Origin: Saccharothrix sp. ST-888
Lineage (GTDB): Bacteria > Actinomycetota > Actinomycetes > Streptomycetales > Streptomycetaceae
Assembly: GCF_000955975.1 (NCBI RefSeq)
Contig: NZ_JYJF01000021.1
Location: 5,127 to 69,126 of the forward strand
DNA: 64,000 bases
Direction of reading: 5' to 3'
Below, one piece after another: positions 1 through 7,706 of this stretch (its first letter is position 1; each line of letters begins with the position of its first letter). The translations under genes and the position numbers were made by a program. A model generated the notes under the pieces. It worked only from the letters and a program-made list of their open reading frames with translations, did not search any database and had not been told where the DNA came from.

Positions 1-2
1 CC

Positions 3-485
3 GAGGCCCGTGCCGCCAAGCCGATCGAGGAGGCCACCCGGATCGTGCTGCGGCCGCAGGCCGTGGACGACGCCGGCTTCACCGTCGTCGAGGAGGAGGG
101 CGCCTACCGGGTGCGCGGCGTCAAGCCGGAGCGCTGGGTCCGCCAGACCGACTTCTCCAACGACGAGGCCGTCGGCTACCTCGCCGACCGCCTGGCCCGG
201 CTCGGTGTCGAGCAGGAGCTGTGGAAGGTCGGCGCCAAGGAGGGCGACACCGTCATCATCGGCCCCGACGAGAACGCCGTGGTCTTCGACTGGGAGCCGA
301 CCATGGCCGCCGGTGCCGAGATGCTCGGCCGCCGTGGCGAGGACCACCGCTTCGAGACCCAGCGCCCGGCCGTCGACCGCCGCCGCGAGAAGCAGAAGGG
401 CCGGGACGCGGCCGAGGAGGAGTACCTGGCCTTCGAGGCGCTCTCCAACAGCCGCCAGGCCATCGAGGGCGACGAGGACAACTGA
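3..485 (+). CDS. obgE: GTPase Obg, C-terminal part
   Basis: This is the 3' end of a gene whose start lies outside the window. The visible protein is about 160 residues and ends in an acidic tail (GDEDN). It contains the Obg C-terminal (OCT) fold, recognisable from the stretch FTVVEEEGAYRVRGVKPERW followed by an amphipathic segment and EGDTVIIG. The GTPase and glycine-rich N-terminal domains are upstream and not seen. Obg proteins are essential ribosome-associated GTPases linked to the stringent response and, in Streptomyces, to the onset of aerial growth. The following gene is proB, which is the usual order in actinomycetes. Identification rests on the OCT sequence plus this synteny. Confidence 0.9.
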   Translation, partial: EARAAKPIEEATRIVLRPQAVDDAGFTVVEEEGAYRVRGVKPERWVRQTDFSNDEAVGYLADRLARLGVEQELWKVGAKEGDTVIIGPDENAVVFDWEPTMAAGAEMLGRRGEDHRFETQRPAVDRRREKQKGRDAAEEEYLAFEALSNSRQAIEGDEDN

Positions 486-541
486 GCCCGCCCCTCGGGC
501 CTGCCGAGTCCACGGGCTGAGTGACGTCACGGGCCCGTCGT

Positions 542-564
542 CGGATCGCGTACATTACGATCCG
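542..564. promoter_or_regulatory. Inverted repeat over the proB promoter
   Basis: A perfect 7-9-7 inverted repeat, CGGATCG-N9-CGATCCG, covers two overlapping -10-like hexamers (TACATT at 551-556 and TACGAT at 556-561). It sits about 40 bases before the proB start. Its position suggests an operator for proB, but no cognate regulator is known to me. Confidence 0.4.
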
Positions 565-601
565 GCGGCGGGCCCGCCGCATGCACCAGCGGAGGCAAGT
601 G

Positions 602-1738
602 ATGACCGTTTCGACACTGCGTCAGGAGGTCCTGACCGCACGGCGGATCGTGGTCAAGGTCGGTTCCTCCTCGCTCACCACCGCGGCCGGCGGCCTGGAC
701 GCCGACCGGGTCGACGCACTGGTGGACGCCCTGGCCAAGGCCCGTTCGGGCCCGGACGCCCCGGAGATCGTGCTGGTCTCCTCGGGTGCGATCGCCGCCG
801 GGCTGTCCCCGCTCGGCCTGGAGAAGCGGCCCAAGGACCTGGCCCGCCAGCAGGCGGCCGCCAGCGTCGGCCAGGGCCTGCTGGTGGCCCGCTACACCGC
901 CTCCTTCGCCCGGTACGGCGTGCGGGTCGGCCAGGTGCTGCTGACCGCCGAGGACGCGAGCCGGCGGGCGCACTACCGCAACGCGTACCGGACCCTGGAC
1001 CAGCTGCTGGCGATGGGCGCGATGCCGATCGTCAACGAGAACGACACCGTTGCCACCGCCGAAATCAGGTTCGGTGACAACGACCGGCTGGCCGCGCTGG
1101 TCGCCCACCTGGTCCGGGCCGACCTGCTGATCCTGCTCTCCGACGTCGACGGCCTCTACAACGGTGACCCCAGCAAGCCCGGCACCAGCCGGATCGGCGA
1201 GGTCGGCGGCCCGCACGACCTGGACGGCGTCGAGATCGGCACTGCGGGCAAGGCCGGCGTCGGCACCGGCGGCATGGTCACCAAGGTGGAGGCCGCCAGG
1301 ATCGCCACCGGCGCGGGCATCCCGGTGGTGCTCACCGCCGCCAGCCAGGCCGCCGACGCGCTGGCCGGCCGCCCCACCGGCACCCTCTTCCTGCGTACCG
1401 GCAGCCGCTCCGCCGACCGGCTGCTCTGGCTGGAGCACGCCAGTACCCCCCGGGGCGCCCTGCAACTGGACGCCGGGGCGGTCGAGGCCGTGGTCTCGGG
1501 CGGGAAGTCGCTGCTGCCGGCCGGGGTCACCCGGGTGGACGGGGACTTCACTGCCGGTGATCCGGTGGACCTTCTTGGCGAAAACGGCCACATCGTCGCC
1601 CGTGGGCTGGTCAACTTTGATGCGAGGGAGTTGCCCCGTCTGCTCGGCCGGTCCACCCGGGAACTGGCCCAGGAGCTCGGCGCCGCCTATGAGCGTGAGG
1701 TCATCCACCGCGACGACCTGGTCATCCTGCGCGGCTGA
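602..1738 (+). CDS. proB: Glutamate 5-kinase
   Basis: The enzyme phosphorylates glutamate to gamma-glutamyl phosphate, the first step of proline biosynthesis, in the cytoplasm. The 378-residue protein has an amino-acid kinase domain (nucleotide-binding VVKVGSSSLT near residues 16-25, substrate motif NENDTV) and a C-terminal PUA-type domain, which matches full-length ProB. An upstream in-frame GTG at 521 exists, but the ATG at 602 is preceded by GGAGG at 591-595 with six-base spacing and begins right before the conserved domain, so it is preferred. ProA, the next enzyme, follows after one small gene. Feedback inhibition by proline is typical of the family and is not visible here. Confidence 0.95.
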   Translation: MTVSTLRQEVLTARRIVVKVGSSSLTTAAGGLDADRVDALVDALAKARSGPDAPEIVLVSSGAIAAGLSPLGLEKRPKDLARQQAAASVGQGLLVARYTASFARYGVRVGQVLLTAEDASRRAHYRNAYRTLDQLLAMGAMPIVNENDTVATAEIRFGDNDRLAALVAHLVRADLLILLSDVDGLYNGDPSKPGTSRIGEVGGPHDLDGVEIGTAGKAGVGTGGMVTKVEAARIATGAGIPVVLTAASQAADALAGRPTGTLFLRTGSRSADRLLWLEHASTPRGALQLDAGAVEAVVSGGKSLLPAGVTRVDGDFTAGDPVDLLGENGHIVARGLVNFDARELPRLLGRSTRELAQELGAAYEREVIHRDDLVILRG

Positions 1739-1758
1739 CCGCCCGTGGGGGCCTGCGT

Positions 1759-1795
1759 GCGGCCCAGGGGCGGCTCCCGCCAGGGGGAGGGCCGC
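1759..1795 (+). terminator. Hairpin after proB
   Basis: A 7-bp GCGGCCC/GGGCCGC stem encloses a second small hairpin (GGCGG-CTC-CCGCC). There is no U tract, as is common for streptomycete terminators. Confidence 0.45.
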
Positions 1796-1932
1796 GCGCG
1801 GTCGGCGCGGTCGGCCCGGACACGATGCCGAACAGGAGGCCGTCGGTGGGACGCACGCGCGGAGCGCTGCCCGAAGAGACGCCCCAGCGGAGGCTGACCA
1901 GCATCGCGGGCGGCCGGACCGAGGGCGGTCCG

Positions 1933-2346
1933 GTGGAGGAACGATCCGACAGTGCAAGGGAGTTGGGCCGGAAGTCGGGTGACGGAGAGTGCCCCGAGGC
2001 GGAGCAGGCCAGACTCTGGCACGTGGTGCTCAGCGTGGCCGGGCAGGTCACGCCGCTGGCGGAGCTGCGGGTGGCGCTCGAACGGCTGGCGCACGACCAC
2101 TCCTTCTTCCTGACGGCCCGCTACGCGGCCGACCATGCCGAGATCCGCTACTGGGAGCAGGCCAGGGACCTGCACGACGCGGCGGCGATCGCGCTGCGGC
2201 TGTGGGGCGAGCACAAGGCCTCGGCGAACTTACCGCCGTGGGAGATCGTCGGCCTGGAGGTCGTGGACCGGCCCACCTACCACAAGCGGGTGGCGGAGGG
2301 CTTCGGCGATCCGCCACCGCAGTTGGGCGGGGTGCACCCGTACTGA
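1933..2346 (+). CDS. Conserved hypothetical protein between proB and proA, with a TTA codon
   Basis: I do not recognise a function. The preferred start is a GTG with GAGGG at 1921-1925, giving 137 residues; an ATG at 1825 would add 36 low-complexity residues without a ribosome binding site. The conserved-looking core runs from LWHVVLSVAGQVTPLAELR through HDHSFFLTARYAADHAEIRYWEQA to PPWEIVGLEVVDR, and looks like a small alpha/beta domain without membrane segments. The leucine codon at 2230-2232 is TTA, extremely rare in streptomycetes and read only by the bldA tRNA, so translation may depend on development. The gene lies between proB and proA, so it may share their transcript, but the hairpin at 1759-1795 argues for some separation. 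Confidence 0.75.
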   Translation: MEERSDSARELGRKSGDGECPEAEQARLWHVVLSVAGQVTPLAELRVALERLAHDHSFFLTARYAADHAEIRYWEQARDLHDAAAIALRLWGEHKASANLPPWEIVGLEVVDRPTYHKRVAEGFGDPPPQLGGVHPY

Positions 2347-2577
2347 GCGGCGGCCGGCGGCAGCGCCCGGGGCACGGGGGGAAGGCGGCGCGGGCCGGGT
2401 TCGCGGAGCGGGCGGACCTGGCGTTCCTGAGCCTGGCGCCCTTCAGGGGCAGGGGCCTTCCGTGCTGCGTGGTTCCCCGCCGCCTGAAGGAGGCCCGCCG
2501 GCACCGAAGGGGTCGTCTGGCTGCGGACGGCAGTCTCAGCGGCCGAAATGCGGATCGGGTCGGGCCGCCGCAGTCGC

Positions 2578-2583
2578 TACCCT
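2578..2583 (+). promoter_or_regulatory. -10 hexamer of proA, leaderless type
   Basis: TACCCT ends seven bases before the proA ATG, and there is no Shine-Dalgarno sequence. A transcript starting at or one base before the A of ATG is expected. No clear -35 was found. Confidence 0.5.
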
Positions 2584-2590
2584 TTCTCGC

Positions 2591-3907
2591 ATGAGCAGCG
2601 ACCACGCCACCACCGACAGTCCCGTCCTCGCCGTTGCGCGCCGAGCCCGTGCGGCGGCCGCCGTGCTCGCTCCGCTGCCGCGCCGGGCGAAGGACGCCGC
2701 GCTGTCGGCGATCGCCGATGCGCTGGTGGCCCGGAGCGCCGAGATCGCCGAGGCCAATGCCGAGGACGTGGCCCGCGCCCGGGAGGCGGGCACGGCCGAG
2801 TCGGTGATCGACCGGCTGACGCTGACCGAGGAGCGGATCGCCGCGATCGCCGCCGATGTGCGGAGCGTGATCGGTCTGCCCGATCCGGTGGGCGAGGTGG
2901 TGCGCGGCTACACCCTGCCCAACGGCCTCGACGTCCGGCAGATCCGGGTGCCGCTCGGCGTGGTCGGCATCATCTACGAGGCCCGGCCGAACGTCACGGT
3001 GGACGCCGCCGCGCTCTGCCTGAAGTCCGGCAACGCGGTACTGCTGCGCGGCTCGGCCTCCGCCTACCGCTCGAACACCGCTCTGATCGCGGTGCTGCGG
3101 GACGCCGCGGCCGCCGCCGGCCTGCCCGCGGACGTGATCCAGCTGGTCCCCGGCGAGAGCCGGGACTCGGTGCAGGAGCTGATGCGCGCCCGCGGCCTGG
3201 TCGACGTGCTGATCCCGCGCGGCGGCGCCTCGCTGATCCGTACCGTCGTGGAGGGCTCCACGGTGCCGGTGATCGAGACCGGGACCGGCAACTGCCACGT
3301 CTACGTGGATGCCAGGGCCGACCTGGCGATGGCCGTCGGCATCCTGCTCAACTCCAAGGCCCAGCGGGTCAGCGTCTGCAACAGCGCCGAGACCCTGCTG
3401 GTCCACCAGGACATCGCGGACGTCTTCCTGCCGCTCGCCCTCGACGCCCTGGCCGAGGCCGGGGTCACCGTGCACGGCGACGAGGCGGTGCTGAAGGCGG
3501 CCGAGGGCGGCCGGGCCACCGTCGTCCCGGCGACCGAGGAGGACTGGGAGACGGAGTACCTCTCCTACGACCTCGCCGCCGCCGTCGTGCCCTCGCTGGA
3601 CGCCGCGGTGGAGCACATCCGCCGCTGGTCCTCCGGGCACACCGAGGCGATCGTGACCACCTCGCAGGCGGCCGCCCGCCGCTTCACCCAGCTGGTGGAC
3701 TCGACCACGGTGGCCGTCAACGCCTCCACCCGGTTCACCGACGGGAGTGAGTTCGGGTTTGGTGCGGAGATCGGCATCTCCACCCAGAAGCTGCACGCCC
3801 GGGGCCCGATGGGCCTGCCGGAGCTGACCTCGACCAAGTACATCGTCACTGGTGACGGGCACGTGCGCGGCGAGCGGACGCAGACCGTGGGCTCGGCCGA
3901 GGGCTGA
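2591..3907 (+). CDS. proA: Glutamate-5-semialdehyde dehydrogenase (gamma-glutamyl phosphate reductase)
   Basis: ProA reduces gamma-glutamyl phosphate with NADPH to glutamate-5-semialdehyde, the second step of proline synthesis. The 438-residue protein is of normal family length. The catalytic cysteine is Cys263 in the motif RVSVCNSAETLL, and the conserved GIIYEARPNVT and LIPRGGASL segments are present. The ATG at 2591 is chosen because the family N-terminus (a run of Ala/Arg residues followed by RRAKDAALSAIADAL) begins there. It lacks a ribosome binding site but has a -10 hexamer at leaderless distance. The reading frame is open far upstream, but that part is a shadow of the preceding gene. 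Confidence 0.96.
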   Translation: MSSDHATTDSPVLAVARRARAAAAVLAPLPRRAKDAALSAIADALVARSAEIAEANAEDVARAREAGTAESVIDRLTLTEERIAAIAADVRSVIGLPDPVGEVVRGYTLPNGLDVRQIRVPLGVVGIIYEARPNVTVDAAALCLKSGNAVLLRGSASAYRSNTALIAVLRDAAAAAGLPADVIQLVPGESRDSVQELMRARGLVDVLIPRGGASLIRTVVEGSTVPVIETGTGNCHVYVDARADLAMAVGILLNSKAQRVSVCNSAETLLVHQDIADVFLPLALDALAEAGVTVHGDEAVLKAAEGGRATVVPATEEDWETEYLSYDLAAAVVPSLDAAVEHIRRWSSGHTEAIVTTSQAAARRFTQLVDSTTVAVNASTRFTDGSEFGFGAEIGISTQKLHARGPMGLPELTSTKYIVTGDGHVRGERTQTVGSAEG

Positions 3908-3967
3908 GCCCGGCGGTTCGTCCCAGCCCAACTGACGGGAGCCACAGACAAACGGCGCGCCCGGTAA

Positions 3968-3973
3968 TACCCT
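3968..3973 (+). promoter_or_regulatory. -10 hexamer of the SCO2584-like gene, leaderless type
   Basis: TACCCT ends six bases before the GTG start of the next gene. The hexamer and its spacing match the proA arrangement, and no ribosome binding site is present. Confidence 0.5.
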
Positions 3974-3979
3974 GAGTCC

Positions 3980-4606
3980 GTGGCTGAGGATGTGGGGGGC
4001 TCACCGTACCCCGACGGCGCCGACCACGGTGGTGCGGACGACGAGTTCGCCACCGTGGTACTCGACGAGGCTTTCGTCCGGTCCGCCGCCGTACACGAGC
4101 CGAGCGCCAGGGAACGCCAGCTCGCCGCCGCCGAGGCGAGGTTCGAACCTGACACCGGCCTGCTCGGCCGGGGCTACGAGCTGACCGTCAGCGGGGAGGG
4201 GCTCCCGCTGGAGCTGCGCCCGCACCCGAGCAGCCTGGACGACGACCGCCTCTACCCTGACCCCTGGTCAGCTCCGGGGCGGGCCGGGCGGGCCGCGCGG
4301 TGGCGTCGCCAGACCCGGGCCTTCGGGTACGCCCCCGGCGGGCCGGCCCGTGGCCGGTACGTTGCGCAGCAGCGCTGGCACCGTCCGGTGGCCTGGGTGC
4401 TCGCGGTGGTGATGGTGATCGGGGTGGCGGCCCTGGCGGTCGCCGCGATCTACCGGGGTGCCGGTGGGGCCGCCGACTCGCCCCGCCGCCCGGAGACCGG
4501 CACGAGCCGTCCCGAGAGCGGTACGGCCGTCCCCGGCGGAGCCGGTCCCGGTGCGACGTCGAGTGCCCCGGTGGGCTCCCCGCCGATGGCGTTGCAGACC
4601 GGGTGA
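3980..4606 (+). CDS. SCO2584-like single-pass membrane protein, possible spore-wall factor
   Basis: The 208-residue protein has an acidic N-terminus, then the motif DEFATVVLDEAFVRSAA and HEPSARER (about residues 21-46), a charged middle, one transmembrane helix (about 136-158, WVLAVVMVIGVAALAVAAIY) and a short Pro/Ser/Thr/Gly-rich outer tail. Position after proA and the motif match the actinobacterial family that I know under the S. coelicolor locus SCO2584, reported as associated with the spore-wall synthesis complex. That link is family knowledge and not seen here. The next gene carries the same N-terminal motif. The topology (long cytoplasmic N-terminus, short exterior) suggests a recruitment or adaptor role rather than an enzyme. 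Confidence 0.8.
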   Translation: MAEDVGGSPYPDGADHGGADDEFATVVLDEAFVRSAAVHEPSARERQLAAAEARFEPDTGLLGRGYELTVSGEGLPLELRPHPSSLDDDRLYPDPWSAPGRAGRAARWRRQTRAFGYAPGGPARGRYVAQQRWHRPVAWVLAVVMVIGVAALAVAAIYRGAGGAADSPRRPETGTSRPESGTAVPGGAGPGATSSAPVGSPPMALQTG

Positions 4607-4663
4607 CGACCACCGCCGGGGGAAGTTGCGTCCCAGCCCTCGAAGCGGGCCGCATCCCGGTCT

Positions 4664-4669
4664 TACTCT
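4664..4669 (+). promoter_or_regulatory. -10 hexamer of the SCO2583-like gene, leaderless type
   Basis: TACTCT ends six bases before the ATG at 4676, with no Shine-Dalgarno sequence between. Confidence 0.5.
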
Positions 4670-4675
4670 GGTGTT

Positions 4676-5737
4676 ATGGGTGACCCGCGCGAACCTCCGG
4701 AGGGTACGCCCGACGGAGGTTCCGGAAACGAGGACGAGTACCGATCCGTCGTGTTCGACGAGTCGTTCGTCCGGGCTGCCCGGATCCAGGAGCTGTCGGC
4801 CAGCGAGCGGCTCGGCGGTTACTCGCGCGGGGTGCGGCCGAGGTTCGGATTCGGACAGATCGGTTCGCTGCCCCGGCAGGCGGTGGCGCTGCTGCTGATC
4901 GTCGTGATGGCCTTCGCGGCGGCCGTCTACTTCGGTGTGAGCTCACCGCGCCGGATCGGGGTCCAGCCGACCGGCAACCAACTGACCGTCAGTGTGGTCG
5001 CACTCAGCCCGAGTTCGCCGGTCTCCGCGGTGGCGGACCCGAAGAACCCGTTCGCCGCGCTGCCCTCCGGCTACGCGGACGGCGCGGCCGGTCTCGGCAC
5101 CCCGGCGGGCGCGGCCACGGCCCACTTCACCCGGGTCGAGGTCACCCGGGCGCTGGACACCGTCCAGCGCTTCCTGGTCGCCTCCTCGATGGACCCCGCG
5201 ACCCTGGAGCAGGAGGCGACGGGTGCGGTTCGCACCCTGGTGACGCCCGGCGAGCAGGCGCAGTACGACCAGAGCCTGAACTCGCCGAACGACGACCAGC
5301 ACCACGCCGCCACCGGTTGGCTGGTCCGCTTCGACCCGGGCAGGGTGGCGCTGGCCGTCGACTCGGTCAAGGTCTCCGGTGGCATGAAGGTCACCGAGGC
5401 GGACAGCGGGACGCTGGAGATCGACACCGACCACACCTTCGTCTACGCCCTGCGGACCGCCGGGACGGACACCTCCGGGCCGGTGAGCCTGTTCAGTGTC
5501 CGCCGCGAGCTGCGGTTCGAGTTCGACCACACGGACATCGGCGCGGCCAGGGTGCGGCTGGTCGACTCCGTCCTGCAGGCCGGGCCCACGGCGTGCGGAG
5601 TGCAGCTGGCCGACCACCTGCAGCCGCTGCTGGCCGGGCAGTCGGCCGGCCCGCCGCCCGCGGTGAACCCGGGGGACCACTCGGTGCCGGCCTGGCAGCA
5701 GTGCGGGGTGCTCGCGCCGATCACCGCCGAGCACTGA
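4676..5737 (+). CDS. SCO2583-like membrane protein with extracytoplasmic domain
   Basis: The 353-residue protein shares an N-terminal motif with its upstream neighbour (DEYRSVVFDESFVRAA followed by QELSASER, about residues 20-44). One transmembrane helix follows (about 68-89, LLLIVVMAFAAAVYFG). The remaining 260 residues should lie outside the membrane. They contain alternating hydrophobic strands, a FAALPSGYADGAAGLGTP segment that recalls secreted or periplasmic domains, and two cysteines near the C-terminus (ACGVQL and QCGVLA) that could form a disulfide. It matches the actinobacterial family known by the S. coelicolor locus SCO2583. Its function is unknown to me. It appears to have its own leaderless promoter, so the two related genes can be regulated separately. 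Confidence 0.8.
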   Translation: MGDPREPPEGTPDGGSGNEDEYRSVVFDESFVRAARIQELSASERLGGYSRGVRPRFGFGQIGSLPRQAVALLLIVVMAFAAAVYFGVSSPRRIGVQPTGNQLTVSVVALSPSSPVSAVADPKNPFAALPSGYADGAAGLGTPAGAATAHFTRVEVTRALDTVQRFLVASSMDPATLEQEATGAVRTLVTPGEQAQYDQSLNSPNDDQHHAATGWLVRFDPGRVALAVDSVKVSGGMKVTEADSGTLEIDTDHTFVYALRTAGTDTSGPVSLFSVRRELRFEFDHTDIGAARVRLVDSVLQAGPTACGVQLADHLQPLLAGQSAGPPPAVNPGDHSVPAWQQCGVLAPITAEH

Positions 5738-5795
5738 CCGCCGCTGTACCGACCGCCGAGCCCTGGCGCCGAGCCCCGGCGGTGCAGGGCCCGGA

Positions 5796-5863
5796 GCGCG
5801 GGGAACGCCGAAGCCCACGGACCGGCCGGGTGCGCACGCAGTCGGTCGAGCGGTTCCCCGCGC
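5796..5863. repeat. Inverted GCGCGGGGAAC repeat between convergent genes
   Basis: Two 11-bp inverted arms (GCGCGGGGAAC at 5796-5806 and GTTCCCCGCGC at 5853-5863) flank a 46-base loop between the convergent SCO2583-like and M48 genes. The right arm continues into CCCCTGGGGC. Similar CGCGGGGAAC elements are common in streptomycete intergenic regions, probably as bidirectional terminators. Confidence 0.45.
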
Positions 5864-5897
5864 CCCTGGGGCGCTGCCTGGTCGTGTGCTGCGGGTG

Positions 5898-6938
5898 TCA
5901 GTCCTGGTCGGAGTTGCGGGAGCCGGTGAAGGTGTCGCGGAGCTTTCCGCCGACGTTGCCGACGCCGCCCGCCACATCGCGGAGCAGGCCCATCAGCGGG
6001 TCCTTGCTCTCCTTGACGCTCTTGGAGTACGAGTCCGCGGCGGCCTTCCACTGCTCGCCGACCGAGGCGTCCGGGTCGTCCGCGCGGCGCGGGTAGGCAC
6101 CGGCGAGGATCGAGCGGTACTCCTCGCTCTCCGCCCACTTCTTCAGCTTGGCCACCCGGACCACCGCGAAGGGGTGGGTCTGCGGCAGCACCTGGAGGAG
6201 CTTGAGCACGCCGTCGCGCAGGTCGCCGGCCTTCTCGTACTCCTCGGCCTGCTCCAGGAAGGCGTCCACGTTCATCTCGGCCAGGTTGTGGCCGCCGGCC
6301 AGCTTCATCAGACCGCGCATGGAGGCCTGGAGGTCCTGGCCGGCCAGCAGTCCGGCCCGGTCGCAGGAGAGCTCCGCCTTGCGGAACCACTCCTTGAGCG
6401 CGGTGATCACGGCGGTGATGGCCAGGTTGCCGAGCGGGAGCCAGGCGATCCTGGTGGCGATGTTGGTGAGGATCAGCAGCATCGTCCGGTAGACCGCGTG
6501 GCCGGACATCGCGTGGCCGACCTCGTGGCCGATCACGGCCCGCAGCTCCTCCTCGTCGAGCAGCTCGACCAGGCCGCTGGTCACCACGATGACCGGGGTG
6601 TCCATGCCGATGCACATGGCGTTCACCGCAGGGTCCTGGGTCACGTACAGGTCGGGCACCCGCTCCAGGTCCAGGACGTACGCCGCGTCGCGGACCATGG
6701 CGTGCAGCTCGGGGAACTGCCGCTCGCCGGTCCGCACGGCGGTGGCCAGGAACATCAGGCGGATGCTGCGCTCGGAGACCAGGCCGGCCAGCTTCTTGAG
6801 GACCTCGTCGAAGCCGGAGAGCTTGCGCAGGGAGACCAGGGCGGAACGGTCCGCCGGGTGCTCCCAGGCCCGGGTGGAGATCCCGGGGAAGCGCTCGCGG
6901 CGGCGGCTCGGCGTGTTCGGCTTGGTCATGTCGGTCAT
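5898..6938 (-). CDS. M48-family zinc metallopeptidase
   Basis: The 346-residue protein carries the zinc motif HEVGH at residues 138-142 and a downstream AELSCDRAGL segment that supplies the third zinc ligand (Glu). Hydrophobic stretches around MLLILTNIATRIAWLPLGNLAITAVI suggest membrane association near the active site, as in M48 proteins. The C-terminal part is charged and ends in DQD. The start at 6938 is favoured by AGGAGGT six bases upstream; an internal ATG at 6929 is also possible. The gene converges on the SCO2583-like gene. Substrates are unknown. M48 enzymes usually act in membrane or envelope protein quality control, which would fit the wall-related neighbours, but this is inference. 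Confidence 0.88.
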   Translation of the reverse strand: MTDMTKPNTPSRRRERFPGISTRAWEHPADRSALVSLRKLSGFDEVLKKLAGLVSERSIRLMFLATAVRTGERQFPELHAMVRDAAYVLDLERVPDLYVTQDPAVNAMCIGMDTPVIVVTSGLVELLDEEELRAVIGHEVGHAMSGHAVYRTMLLILTNIATRIAWLPLGNLAITAVITALKEWFRKAELSCDRAGLLAGQDLQASMRGLMKLAGGHNLAEMNVDAFLEQAEEYEKAGDLRDGVLKLLQVLPQTHPFAVVRVAKLKKWAESEEYRSILAGAYPRRADDPDASVGEQWKAAADSYSKSVKESKDPLMGLLRDVAGGVGNVGGKLRDTFTGSRNSDQD

Positions 6939-7133
6939 GTGAGTACCTCCTGGTCGATGCCGGCACCGGTTCCCGTCCGGCCCCCGCTGCTGTTGGCTAC
7001 AACGCCCGTTCGTCCGTACTCGTCCCCGCCGCCCACGGTACGCCGGGGGTCCCGTCCGCTGTCCGCGTGTGCGGGTCTACGCTGGCTCTACCGGAGGTCC
7101 TGCGGGACCGCCCCCTGCCCTGAGGAGCCCACC

Positions 7134-7283
7134 ATGTCCCCTGTCGAGAGCCTGACGCAGCTGGCCGGGCCGATCTCCAGCGAAGCGGGACCGGGGCTGT
7201 TCCTGCGGATCGTCCTGGTGGCGTCGTTCGTGGGCGTCGGACTGCTGGTCTGGATCATGGCGCGGGCCTTCCGCAACGACTGA
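7134..7283 (+). CDS. Small membrane protein, 49 residues
   Basis: The protein has a short polar N-terminus (MSPVESLTQLAGPI) and one transmembrane helix (FLRIVLVASFVGVGLLVWIM) followed by a basic ARAFRND tail. GAGGAG at 7122-7127 lies six bases before the ATG. No function is known to me. It is followed 147 bases later by another single-helix mini-protein, and the pair sits directly before nadD. The ribosome binding site and hydrophobic pattern support it as real; the family was not identified. Confidence 0.7.
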   Translation: MSPVESLTQLAGPISSEAGPGLFLRIVLVASFVGVGLLVWIMARAFRND

Positions 7284-7429
7284 GCCGGCGACCGGCCTTC
7301 GGCGGACGCCTACGAGGGGTCAGACGCGGTGGGCCGCCGAGCGGTTGCCGTAACGCCACCCGTACGATAGGGATGCAGGCCACCGGCCCGCGTCCTGGTC
7401 CCTCACCGAGCCGAGAAGGTCCGCCGACC

Positions 7430-7576
7430 ATGAGCAATAACGTTCTGCCCGCCGTATCCCGGATCGCCGAGGGTGGCAACCACGAGAGCCTCAACCCGCT
7501 GCTGACCGGCGGCTGCGCCTTCCTGATCCTCCTGCTGCTGCTCTACGTGACCACGCGTTTCAACCGCGACCGCTGA
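7430..7576 (+). CDS. Small membrane protein, 48 residues
   Basis: The sequence starts MSNNVLPAVSRIAEGG and ends in a transmembrane helix (TGGCAFLILLLLLYVTTRF) with a basic NRDR tail. A GAGAAGG ribosome binding site lies about ten bases before the ATG. Its N-out/C-in topology (basic residues after the helix) resembles the preceding mini-protein. A perfect hairpin terminator follows immediately. Function is unknown; a regulator or assembly factor of a membrane complex is possible. Confidence 0.72.
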   Translation: MSNNVLPAVSRIAEGGNHESLNPLLTGGCAFLILLLLLYVTTRFNRDR

Positions 7577-7600
7577 GCAGCGCGGGTACCACTGATCGGT

Positions 7601-7638
7601 GGCGAGGAGCGCCCGGCGGCCGCCGGGCGCTCCTCGCC
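7601..7638 (+). terminator. Perfect 19-bp hairpin after the mini-protein gene
   Basis: The segment is a perfect 38-base palindrome (arms at 7601-7619 and 7620-7638, starting GGCGAGGAGCGCC). The tip must open to form a small loop. No U tract follows. Confidence 0.7.
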
Positions 7639-7646
7639 GTTGCCCC

Positions 7647-7666
7647 GATATCCGCGGATATCCGCG
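7647..7666. repeat. GATATCCGCG tandem palindrome upstream of nadD
   Basis: GATATCCGCG occurs twice in tandem. The first 16 bases (7647-7662, GATATCCGCGGATATC) are a perfect palindrome. It lies 40 bases before nadD, just upstream of its putative -10 (TAAGGT, 7693-7698), and could be an operator. Confidence 0.45.
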
Positions 7667-7706
7667 CGTGTCCGGCGGTAACGAGCGTCGCGTAAGGTGT
7701 GGCGGC

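Noticed and set aside
5886..7133. Plus-strand frame running through the M48 gene into the 49-residue protein gene
   Set aside because: Only the last 49 codons have a ribosome binding site and a plausible protein; the rest is antisense to the M48 peptidase.
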